Shown: piece by piece, positions 57,512 to 64,000 of the stretch
How positions within the stretch are numbered: position 1 is the stretch's first letter
How the letters are laid out: every line of letters starts with the position of its first letter
Assembly: GCF_000156395.1 (NCBI RefSeq)
Contig: NZ_GG703817.1
Coordinates: 124,822 to 188,821 of the forward strand
From: Providencia rustigianii DSM 4541
GTDB lineage: Bacteria > Pseudomonadota > Gammaproteobacteria > Enterobacterales > Enterobacteriaceae
Reading direction: 5' to 3'
Length of the DNA stretch: 64,000 nt
Notes under the pieces: model-generated
Seen by the model: only the letters and a program-made list of their open reading frames with translations
Told to the model about the DNA's origin: nothing
The model's database searches: none
Made by a program: the position numbers and the translations under genes

Positions 57512-60205
57512 ATGAATAATCAGGAGCCTATCCGCCCGAATCCCGATGAACTATTGGTTAAGGCGAATGAAGATGGACGCGGCAAACTTAAGATTTTCTT
57601 CGGCGCCTGTGCAGGCGTCGGAAAAACCTACGCCATGTTACAAGAAGCTCAGCGCTTGCGTGCTCAAGGTCTCGATGTGCTGATTGGGGTTGTCGAAACC
57701 CATGAACGCGAGGAAACCGCTGCGCTGATCGATGGGCTCCCTCAGTTACCGTCTATGAAACTCCATCATCGAGGGCGTCGATTGCACGCCTTCGATATTG
57801 ATGCGGCTCTCGCTAGGCATCCTGCCATCATTTTAATGGATGAACTGGCTTTTAGTAATCCCAGTGGCAGTCGTCATCCTAAACGTTGGCAAGATGTTGA
57901 AGAACTCCTTGATGCTGGAATTGATGTACTAACCACCATCAACGTTCAACATATTGAAAGTTTGAACGATGTAGTCGGAAGTATTACAGGAATTCGAGTT
58001 AGAGAAACCGTGCCCGACCATATATTCGATGCGGCGAATGAAGTTGTTTTAGTCGATTTACCACCGGATGATCTCCGCCAGCGATTAAAAGAAGGCAAAG
58101 TCTATATTCCAGGGCAAGCTGAACGCGCTATCGAACACTTTTTCCGTAAAGGCAATTTGATTGCCTTACGAGAATTAGCCTTACGGCGTACCGCAGATCG
58201 CGTCGATGACCAAATGCGCGAGTTTCGTGATGGAAAAGGTGAAGCCCCCGTTTGGCATACTCGTGACGGTTTGCTGCTGTGTATCGGTCACAACACGGGG
58301 AATGAAAAATTAGTTCGCGCTGCGGCGCGACTTGCCGCTAAATTTGGCAGTGTTTGGCATGCCGTGTATGTGGAAACGCCAACCTTACACCAGCTTCCAG
58401 AAAACCAACGGCGAGCCATTTTAAAAGCACTGCGTCTGGCTCAAGATTTAGGTGCCGAGACAGCCACACTTTCCGACCCCTGTGAAGAAAAAGCCATTTT
58501 ACGTTACGCCCGAGAGCATAACCTCGGTAAGATTTTAATCGGGCGACGGGATAAACACCGCAAATGGTATAAATTCAATTTGCGCTCAGGTTTCGCAGAC
58601 CGTTTAGGCAAGTTAGGTCCCGATCTGGACTTAATTATTGTGGCACTTGAAGAAAAAAGTGATTGGGAAAAAGAACCTGAAAGAAAACCATTCACCGAAA
58701 AATGGCGTTCTGATATGAATGGTTTTTTGATGGCCATTGTTATGTGTGCCGCCATTACCCTATTCTCCCGCGCCTTTTTATTAGCGCTCGATAAAGCTAA
58801 CTTAGTCACACTCTATTTATTGGGGGTGGTACTCGTCGCCCTATTTTACGGTCGTCGCCCCTCTATTTTTGCTGCGTTAATCAACGTCCTCAGTTTCGAT
58901 TTATTCTTTGTACAGCCTCATTTTTCTTTGGCTATCATGGATATGCAGTATTTAGTCACGTTCACCGTGATGCTGATTGTTGGGGTTGTTGTGGGAAATT
59001 TGACAGCCGGAATGCGCTATCAAGCCCGAGTCGCTCGCTATCGAGAGCAACGTACCCGTCATTTATATGAAATGACCAAAGAGTTAGGGCAAGCGATGAC
59101 GACGGAAGATATTGGAAAAACGGGCTACCATTTTCTGAATAATGCCTTTCAAGCCAAAACGTGCTTATTACTGCCAGATGAAAATAATCAGCTGATACCG
59201 TTACTAAGTGAAGGCTGTAGCCAATTACAGATCGATAAAGCCATCGCCAAGTGGAGTTTTGACAAGCGCCAACCTGCTGGAGCAGGTACCGATACTCTAC
59301 CCAGTGTGCCGTATCAATTACAACCCATTACTACTGCCGATGAAACCCTTGCAGTGCTTGCCATTGAGCCTCGCAATATTCGCCAACTGCTGGTGCCAGA
59401 ACAACAGCGCATGCTGCAAACTTTCACTGGGCTAATTGCTAGCAGCCTGTCTCGTTTGCAACTCACTAAGCAAGCAGAAAGCGCCAAATTAGATATCGAG
59501 CGGGAGCAGCTCAGAAATTCGTTGCTTGCCGCCCTTTCCCATGACTTAAAAACACCGCTAACAGTGTTATTTGGTCAAAGTGAAATTTTGATGTTGGAGT
59601 TGTCAGCCCAAAATTCACCGCTAACGGATCAAGTCAGTCAAATGCGCCAACAAGTTCTCAGTACTTCGCGTTTAGTGAATAATTTGCTGGATATGGCACG
59701 CTTGCAATCAGGGGGAATTTGTCCCAACTTAGAGTGGCAATCTCTACAAGAAATCACCAGTAGCGCGGTAAGAACGCTGGATTACACGTTACATAGTCAC
59801 CCTCTTGAGATTGATATTCCCGCGGATTTGCTCCTGTATTGCGATGCAAACTTAATTGAACGCGTCCTGATTAATTTATTAGAAAATGCCGTAAAATATA
59901 GTGATTCGGATACCCCAATGGGAATTCGAGCCACCACCGAATCACAAAAAGTGCATATCGAAATTTGGGATGCCAGCAACGGTATTCCTGATGGACAAGA
60001 GAAAACCATTTTTGATAAATTTTCTCGTGCTCAGAAAGAGTCCGCCATTCCCGGTGTTGGATTAGGCTTAGCCATTTGTCGCGCGATTATTCAAATCCAT
60101 GAAGGGGAAATTTGGGCACAAAACAATGATAAAGGTGGAGCTAGCTTCCACTTTGTTTTACCTTTAAAGCCATTACCCGAAATTGAAACTGAAACCGATA
60201 TTTAG
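57512..60205 (+). CDS. kdpD: K+ sensor histidine kinase KdpD
   Basis: KdpD senses low K+/ionic stress and phosphorylates KdpE. Domains in order: N-terminal KdpD domain (~20-230) with Walker A GACAGVGKTYAM and Walker B-like IILMDELAFSN; a universal-stress-protein-like domain (~250-375); four membrane spans (~400-500, DUF4118); a GAF-like region (~515-640); HisKA with phospho-acceptor His677 in LSHDLKTPLT; and HATPase (NLLENAVKYS, GVGLGLAICRAI). It has 897 aa (E. coli 894). It lies 8 bases after kdpC, so the sensor is likely co-transcribed with the pump. Confidence 0.97.
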   Translation: MNNQEPIRPNPDELLVKANEDGRGKLKIFFGACAGVGKTYAMLQEAQRLRAQGLDVLIGVVETHEREETAALIDGLPQLPSMKLHHRGRRLHAFDIDAALARHPAIILMDELAFSNPSGSRHPKRWQDVEELLDAGIDVLTTINVQHIESLNDVVGSITGIRVRETVPDHIFDAANEVVLVDLPPDDLRQRLKEGKVYIPGQAERAIEHFFRKGNLIALRELALRRTADRVDDQMREFRDGKGEAPVWHTRDGLLLCIGHNTGNEKLVRAAARLAAKFGSVWHAVYVETPTLHQLPENQRRAILKALRLAQDLGAETATLSDPCEEKAILRYAREHNLGKILIGRRDKHRKWYKFNLRSGFADRLGKLGPDLDLIIVALEEKSDWEKEPERKPFTEKWRSDMNGFLMAIVMCAAITLFSRAFLLALDKANLVTLYLLGVVLVALFYGRRPSIFAALINVLSFDLFFVQPHFSLAIMDMQYLVTFTVMLIVGVVVGNLTAGMRYQARVARYREQRTRHLYEMTKELGQAMTTEDIGKTGYHFLNNAFQAKTCLLLPDENNQLIPLLSEGCSQLQIDKAIAKWSFDKRQPAGAGTDTLPSVPYQLQPITTADETLAVLAIEPRNIRQLLVPEQQRMLQTFTGLIASSLSRLQLTKQAESAKLDIEREQLRNSLLAALSHDLKTPLTVLFGQSEILMLELSAQNSPLTDQVSQMRQQVLSTSRLVNNLLDMARLQSGGICPNLEWQSLQEITSSAVRTLDYTLHSHPLEIDIPADLLLYCDANLIERVLINLLENAVKYSDSDTPMGIRATTESQKVHIEIWDASNGIPDGQEKTIFDKFSRAQKESAIPGVGLGLAICRAIIQIHEGEIWAQNNDKGGASFHFVLPLKPLPEIETETDI

Positions 60206-60221
60206 GAGCATCTAGCTTACT

Positions 60222-60905
60222 GTGACTCCCCATCAAATCCTGATCATTGAAGATGAAAAAGAGATCCGCCGCTTTGTTCGACTTGCGCTGGAGGGCGAAG
60301 GCTGGAAAGTCTTTGAAGCCGAAAATTGCCAACGCGGGCTGATTGAAGCGGGCACTCGCCAACCTGATTTAGTGATTTTAGATCTCGGGTTACCTGACGG
60401 TGATGGGCTCGATTTAATCCGCGATTTACGTAAGTGGAGCAGTATTCCGCTGATTGTGTTATCCGCTCGCGAGGAAGAGTCGCAAAAAGTAGCCGCTCTC
60501 GATGCTGGTGCCGATGATTACCTGACTAAACCATTTGGTATTAGTGAATTACTAGCTCGTGTGCGTGTGGCTTTGCGTCGTTTCGGTAAAGCAGGACAAG
60601 AAAACCCTACCTTTCAATTTGGTGATGTCACTGTAGATTTTATTAATCGCGTCGTGACCAAAGGAGAAGAAGAGCTCCATCTCACGCCAATTGAGTTTCG
60701 CCTGTTAAGCGAAATGGTGGCAAACAGTGGTAAGGTTCTCACTCAGCGCCATTTGTTACTGCAAGTGTGGGGGCCAAGTTATGTAGAGCATAACCATTAT
60801 CTGCGTATTTATATGGGGCATTTACGTCAGAAATTAGAAACAGATCCCGCCCGTCCGGTGCATTTGCTTACTGAAACAGGCGTTGGTTACCGGTTTATGC
60901 CTTAA
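60222..60905 (+). CDS. kdpE: K+ response regulator KdpE
   Basis: KdpE is an OmpR-family activator of kdpFABC. Seen: receiver domain with acidic pair IIEDE, phospho-acceptor Asp54 in LVILDLGLPDG, switch Ser/Thr in IVLSAREEE and Lys in YLTKPFG; then the OmpR-type winged helix (EEELHLTPIEFRLLSEMVANSG ... VWGPSYVEHNHYLRIYMGHLRQKLE). It has 227 aa. GTG start at 60222, 16 bases after kdpD; the nearest AGGAG is rather far (13 bases), so expression may rely on coupling to kdpD. Confidence 0.96.
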   Translation: MTPHQILIIEDEKEIRRFVRLALEGEGWKVFEAENCQRGLIEAGTRQPDLVILDLGLPDGDGLDLIRDLRKWSSIPLIVLSAREEESQKVAALDAGADDYLTKPFGISELLARVRVALRRFGKAGQENPTFQFGDVTVDFINRVVTKGEEELHLTPIEFRLLSEMVANSGKVLTQRHLLLQVWGPSYVEHNHYLRIYMGHLRQKLETDPARPVHLLTETGVGYRFMP

Positions 60906-61015
60906 GTTTTCCGCATTGTGATTATTCTTAAAGTTACATTCTCGGACTTTTACTGATAGTTTATTGGGCTCGGCTACCTATAATTTCTCCATCTTAATTT
61001 ATCGGAGAATCCCCT

Positions 61016-61411
61016 GTGTCTTCACTATATTCCCTGCTACCTCGCCGTTTTGCTTCTCTGTTAGTGATTTTTCTCACTGTATTTGTCACAACTAACGCAT
61101 TGGCGTTAAGCCCTGAAGAAAAAACCCGTACTGAAGCTTTATTAGCCGAATTAGGTAAACAGCAGAATTTAACCTTTACCCGTAATGGCTCCGGCCATAG
61201 CGCCGCTGATGCAGAATCACATTTACGCTTAAAATTAGGTAAAACCGAAAAACGCTTAAAAACCACTGAACAGTTCATTGATAACGTGGCATCAAAATCG
61301 TCCATTACTGGGGAAGAGTATCAAGTGACCGATGCTCAGGGGAAAGTGGCTACCGCCAATCAGTATCTACATGATTTACTGAAAAATAACGTTGATAAAC
61401 AAGCCAAGTAG
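61016..61411 (+). CDS. DUF5329-type small exported protein
   Basis: A 131-aa protein with a Sec signal (RRFASLLVIFLTVFVTTNALA) followed by LSPEEKTRTEALLAELGKQQNLTFTRNGSGHSAADAESHLRLKLGK, which matches the pattern I associate with DUF5329 proteins (short periplasmic proteins with FIRNG and SAADAASHLRLK). The function is unknown. GTG start with GGAGA 7 bases upstream. It lies 110 bases after kdpE with its own short gap. A CCATAAAA/TTTTATGG stem (61426-61449) follows the gene. Confidence 0.8.
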   Translation: MSSLYSLLPRRFASLLVIFLTVFVTTNALALSPEEKTRTEALLAELGKQQNLTFTRNGSGHSAADAESHLRLKLGKTEKRLKTTEQFIDNVASKSSITGEEYQVTDAQGKVATANQYLHDLLKNNVDKQAK

Positions 61412-61470
61412 CTTACATCTTTATTCCATAAAAAACTGCAATTTTATGGAACCATTTCAGAATCTATTTA

Positions 61471-61525
61471 ACCAATAGGTCTACAAAACATTACTTTAAT
61501 GGTAACTTTTTGTAGACCTTATGGT
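61471..61525. promoter_or_regulatory. Inverted repeat 1 upstream of the AbiE operon
   Basis: ACCAATAGGTCTACAAAA (61471-61488) faces TTTTTGTAGACCTTATGGT (61507-61525), an ~18-bp inverted repeat with two mismatches. Its core ATAGGTCTACA resembles the core ATAGGTATACA of inverted repeat 2, so both probably bind the same protein, most likely the AbiEi-type antitoxin. Confidence 0.6.
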
Positions 61526-61538
61526 TGTGGAATTTACT

Positions 61539-61589
61539 CCATAGGTATACACTAAGTTACCTATTGCTTAACTTAGTGTATACCTATGG
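61539..61589. promoter_or_regulatory. Inverted repeat 2: perfect 20-bp operator over the AbiEi start codon
   Basis: CCATAGGTATACACTAAGTT (61539-61558) and its exact complement (61570-61589) are separated by 11 bases. The right arm contains the ATG at 61586. A possible promoter (-35 TTGTGG at 61525-61530, -10 TACACT at 61548-61553, spacer 17) overlaps the left arm. This fits autorepression by the antitoxin, as described for AbiEi binding to inverted repeats, and in RNA would also sequester the start codon. Confidence 0.7.
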
Positions 61590-62110
61590 CAAAAATAGAT
61601 AAATTATTAAGCGCCTTGGCTAGCGCGGTAAAAGCTGGTGGTGGCATTCATAGTGCGGCAGAGCTTGCATTTATGTTAGGTGAACCTTGCAATCCAACGT
61701 TTAGAAAATTTCTGACAGATAGTGTGAAAAAAGGTCAACTTAGAAGAGTCGTAAAAGGGTTATATGAAAGTGTACTTACACCACCAGAACCTGAAACTGC
61801 GATTTATAAAATTATTAAAAAACTACGTAGCAATGTATTAAATTATATTAGCCTAGAAAGTCAGCTAAGTTATACGGGAAACATTTCACAAGTGATTATG
61901 GGTCGAGTCACCGTTATTACTAAAGGCCGCAGTGGTCGCTTTGATACACCCTATGGCGTGATTGAATTTATCCATACAAAAAAGCCAATTGAGCAGATTG
62001 CTCCAAATTTGTACTATGACTCTGACATAAAAATGTATCGAGCAAATACAGCACAAGCCATTATTGACCTTAAACACTGTCAGCGAAATATACATATGCT
62101 GGATTTGTAA
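61586..62110 (+). CDS. AbiEi-like antitoxin/transcriptional regulator
   Basis: A 174-aa protein beginning with a winged-helix-like region (HSAAELAFMLGEPCNPTFRKFLTDSVKKGQLRRVVKGLYES, ~21-62) followed by a C-terminal domain with NYISLESQLSYTGNISQVIMGRVTVITKGRSGRFDTPYGVIEFIHTKK, a pattern typical of AbiEi antitoxins (SLESaL, VTvvT.grsg....g.i.f.h). In type IV AbiE systems AbiEi represses the operon and counteracts AbiEii. It has no clear Shine-Dalgarno sequence; the start codon lies in a palindrome. It is 15 bases upstream of the toxin gene. It is smaller than the best-studied AbiEi, so it may represent a sub-branch. Confidence 0.8.
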   Translation: MAKIDKLLSALASAVKAGGGIHSAAELAFMLGEPCNPTFRKFLTDSVKKGQLRRVVKGLYESVLTPPEPETAIYKIIKKLRSNVLNYISLESQLSYTGNISQVIMGRVTVITKGRSGRFDTPYGVIEFIHTKKPIEQIAPNLYYDSDIKMYRANTAQAIIDLKHCQRNIHMLDL

Positions 62111-62125
62111 TACGAGGAGAGCGAT

Positions 62126-63016
62126 ATGTTAAAACAACAGATTAGACAAATAATCCAAGTAAATCCAGACTATGCAGCGATCACGCCAGTAATAGAAAAA
62201 GAAATTTTACATCATGACATTATGGATGTATTAATCAGACAAGGTGCTATGCAACGGCTCACCTTTATTGGCGGAACATCTCTTCGGATGTGCTACAACA
62301 GTTCACGTTTATCAGAAGACTTGGACTTTAATGGTGGACATGATTTCAAACCCACTGAATTTGACGGTTTAGAATTTGAGATACAAAAGTATATTCAGAA
62401 TAAATATGAAACCGACGTTTGGGTAAATAAGCCATCAGAGGAAAAACAGGGGGATACAGTGTCATGGAAAATCAGCATTGTGAAAGAGGCTAATCGCCCT
62501 GATTTACCAAGGCAAAAAATGCATATTGATGTATGTGCTATCCCTTCATTTGATATTGAAAAACGCCCTTTACTGAATCACTACGATATTGTTGTACCGA
62601 CAGAGGGGATCTTAGTTCCAGTTCAATCACTGCAAGAAACGCTTGCAGATAAGCTGATTGCTTTAGCCTATCGAGCAAGACGAATAAAACCTCGTGATAT
62701 ATGGGATATTGTTTGGATAAAACAACGTGGTATTAGCCTATCAAAAACGCTCGTCGAAAAGAAATTGATTGCGAGAAATAAGGAAATAGACGATTTTCAT
62801 CACGCCATTGCGATACAGCTTAATAAATTGATGCAAGAAGATGACCTACGCAATGATTTTAATGCTGAAATGAGTCGTTTTATTCCTAAACAAATTAAAG
62901 AGAGAACAGTTGATAACCCTGAATATTGGGCTTATGTTCAGATTGAAGTAAACGATATTGTCACTGAATTACTAAATAATATTAAGCCAAAGAATCCATT
63001 CGATATGGGGTTGTGA
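62126..63016 (+). CDS. AbiEii/AbiGii-family nucleotidyltransferase toxin
   Basis: A 296-aa DUF1814-type nucleotidyltransferase. Seen: motif I GGTSLRMCY (~49-57) with SEDLDF at 63-68 (metal-binding acids), the third acidic motif MHIDVC (~135), and the C-terminal KLIALAYRARRIKPRDIWDIVWI (~175-197), the conserved K-x-x-A-x-x-x-R-x-x-x-x-RD-x-x-D motif. Established: AbiEii toxins transfer nucleotides (tRNA is a target in related MenT toxins) and stop growth, giving phage defence or plasmid maintenance. A strong GAGGAGA 5 bases before the ATG contrasts with the poor site of the antitoxin. It is probably a horizontally gained defence module. Confidence 0.88.
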   Translation: MLKQQIRQIIQVNPDYAAITPVIEKEILHHDIMDVLIRQGAMQRLTFIGGTSLRMCYNSSRLSEDLDFNGGHDFKPTEFDGLEFEIQKYIQNKYETDVWVNKPSEEKQGDTVSWKISIVKEANRPDLPRQKMHIDVCAIPSFDIEKRPLLNHYDIVVPTEGILVPVQSLQETLADKLIALAYRARRIKPRDIWDIVWIKQRGISLSKTLVEKKLIARNKEIDDFHHAIAIQLNKLMQEDDLRNDFNAEMSRFIPKQIKERTVDNPEYWAYVQIEVNDIVTELLNNIKPKNPFDMGL

Positions 63017-63079
63017 AACATCCAACTTTATAAGACATTTCACAACCCAATTTTTACAATTAAAACAACGTTCTAAACC

Positions 63080-63140
63080 AATCTTCTAAATAATTCGCAT
63101 TGCAGTCAGCATAGCTACAGCGCGAAGCATAACGAAGATT
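63080..63140. repeat. Internally deleted ERIC element (61 bp)
   Basis: AATCTTC/GAAGATT terminal repeats enclose the left ERIC end (TAAATAATTCGCATTGCAG) and the right end (GCTACAGCGCGAAGCATAACG); the middle ~66 bp including the core palindrome is missing. It directly abuts the full ERIC to its right. Confidence 0.75.
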
Positions 63141-63267
63141 AGTCCTCTAAATACTTCGTGTTGTAGCAAGGCGGCAAGTGAGCTAATCCCTAGGAGCATA
63201 CATAAGTATGTGACTAGGGTTAGCGAGTGCAGCTAACGCAGCTACAGCGCGAAGTATGACGAGGAGA
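63141..63267. repeat. ERIC element between abiEii-like gene and glnS
   Basis: A full-length ERIC: CTAAATACTTCGTGTTGTAGC and AAGGCGGCAAGTGAGC in the left arm, central GCATACATAAGTATGTG (63196-63212) flanked by CCCTAG/CTAGGG, then TTAGCGAGTGCAGC and GCGAAGTATGACGAGGA. The boundary may be 1-2 bases inside the stated ends (TCCTC/GAGGA at 63143 and 63265). It lies in the 3' flank of glnS, 8 bases from its stop. Confidence 0.87.
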
Positions 63268-63274
63268 CGAGAAC

Positions 63275-64000
63275 TTAGTTAGACTCAATCTTAGCCCACG
63301 TATCACGCAACCCTACAGTACGGTTAAACACCAGTTTATCCGCGCTGCTCAGTTTGTTATCTGCGCAGAAATACCCTTCACGCTCAAACTGATAGGCTTT
63401 TTCAGCCGGCGCATCACGCAGACTTGGCTCAACGAAACCTTGGCGGATCACTAAGGATTCTGGGTTCAACGTTGATAAGAAATCATCTTCTGCCGCTGGG
63501 TTTGGAACCGTAAATAGGCGGTCATATAGGCGAATTTCTGCTGGCAGAGCATGTGCTACACTCACCCAGTGAATAACGCCTCTCACTTTGCGACCATCCG
63601 CAGGATCTTTATTCAACGTATCCGCATCATAAGTACAGAAAATTGTCGTGATATTGCCTTCTGCATCTTTTTCTACGCGTTCAGCTTTAATAATGTAAGC
63701 ATTACGCAGGCGAACTTCTTTACCTAAAACCAAGCGCTTATATTGGCGGTTAGCTTCTTCACGGAAGTCAGCACGATCAATGTACAGCTCATTGCTGAAC
63801 GGCACTTCACGGGTACCCATCTCAGGTTTATTAGGATGGTTTGGTGCCGTTAAGATTTGCTCACCAGCAGGCATGTTTTCAATCACTAAACGGACAGGGT
63901 CGATAACCGCCATCGCGCGTGGTGCTGATTCATTCAGATCATCACGGATGCATGATTCCAATGCCGCCATTTCAACGTTATTGTCTTGCTTGGTCACACC
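63275..64000 (-). CDS. glnS: Glutaminyl-tRNA synthetase, C-terminal part (cut by window edge)
   Basis: The last ~242 residues of GlnS, which charges tRNA-Gln; the frame is open to the window end, so the N-terminal catalytic part lies outside. Seen: [73 protein letters not shown], and the C-terminal anticodon-binding beta-barrels ending FEREGYFC ... [17 protein letters not shown], all closely matching E. coli GlnS. Confidence 0.97.
   Translation of the reverse strand, partial: GVTKQDNNVEMAALESCIRDDLNESAPRAMAVIDPVRLVIENMPAGEQILTAPNHPNKPEMGTREVPFSNELYIDRADFREEANRQYKRLVLGKEVRLRNAYIIKAERVEKDAEGNITTIFCTYDADTLNKDPADGRKVRGVIHWVSVAHALPAEIRLYDRLFTVPNPAAEDDFLSTLNPESLVIRQGFVEPSLRDAPAEKAYQFEREGYFCADNKLSSADKLVFNRTVGLRDTWAKIESN

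Overview
The window is a chromosomal segment of an AT-rich enterobacterium. Gene content, protein sequences and local gene order follow the Escherichia coli bio/mod/gpmA/aroG/nadA/tol/cyd/suc/sdh/gltA and kdp neighbourhoods. The low GC, ERIC-family repeats, a chromosomal ANT(6)-like gene and protein sequences that diverge moderately from E. coli point to the Morganellaceae, most likely Providencia. The genus is an inference; no rRNA is present to confirm it.

Layout. 1-3.9 kb: an Rpn-family nuclease, then uvrB with a LexA box and DnaA-box-like sites upstream. 3.9-8.9 kb: the divergent biotin locus bioBFCD / bioA around a BirA operator. 9-18.2 kb: pgl, the pyridoxal phosphatase gene ybhA, the molybdate transporter modABC with a ModE operator, two unrecognised exported proteins, acrZ, modE and modF. 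18.6-23.5 kb: gpmA, an unrecognised membrane protein, aroG, and the nadA-pnuC unit with a NadR box. 23.8-25.8 kb: an aminoglycoside 6-adenylyltransferase-like gene, then three tRNA-Lys genes followed downstream by an unusual 132-bp tandem repeat built on tRNA-Lys 3' ends. 25.9-34.7 kb: the Tol-Pal envelope genes (ybgC-tolQRAB-pal-cpoB) and the cytochrome bd operon (cydABX-ybgE). 35.4-47.2 kb: TCA-cycle genes sdhCDAB-sucABCD facing divergent gltA. 47.3-52.6 kb: an AraC regulator with a divergent MFS exporter, the Nif3-like ybgI, a C69 dipeptidase and ybfA. 53-60.9 kb: kdpFABC-kdpDE. 61-63 kb: a DUF5329-type protein and an AbiEi/AbiEii-type toxin-antitoxin pair. 63.3-64 kb: the 3' part of glnS, cut by the window edge.

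Most of the window is conserved core metabolism: biotin, molybdate, NAD, aromatic amino acids, glycolysis, TCA cycle, aerobic and microaerobic respiration, envelope integrity and K+ uptake. Accessory material is confined to the Rpn gene, the secreted/lipoprotein pair, the ANT(6)-like gene, the tRNA-Lys repeat array, the AraC/MFS pair, the AbiE pair and five ERIC-family elements.

The most unusual structure is the tRNA-Lys repeat array at 24822-25311. Each unit carries the last 19 nt of tRNA-Lys including CCA, preceded by 9-15 nt of the same tRNA, with the T-loop split at one fixed point by a cassette of small hairpins, mostly with C(GAA)G loops. It resembles in layout, but not in sequence, the 178-bp repeats behind tyrT (rtT RNA) in E. 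coli. A second notable structure is the nested inverted repeats in front of the AbiE operon; one is a perfect 20-bp palindrome that contains the start codon.
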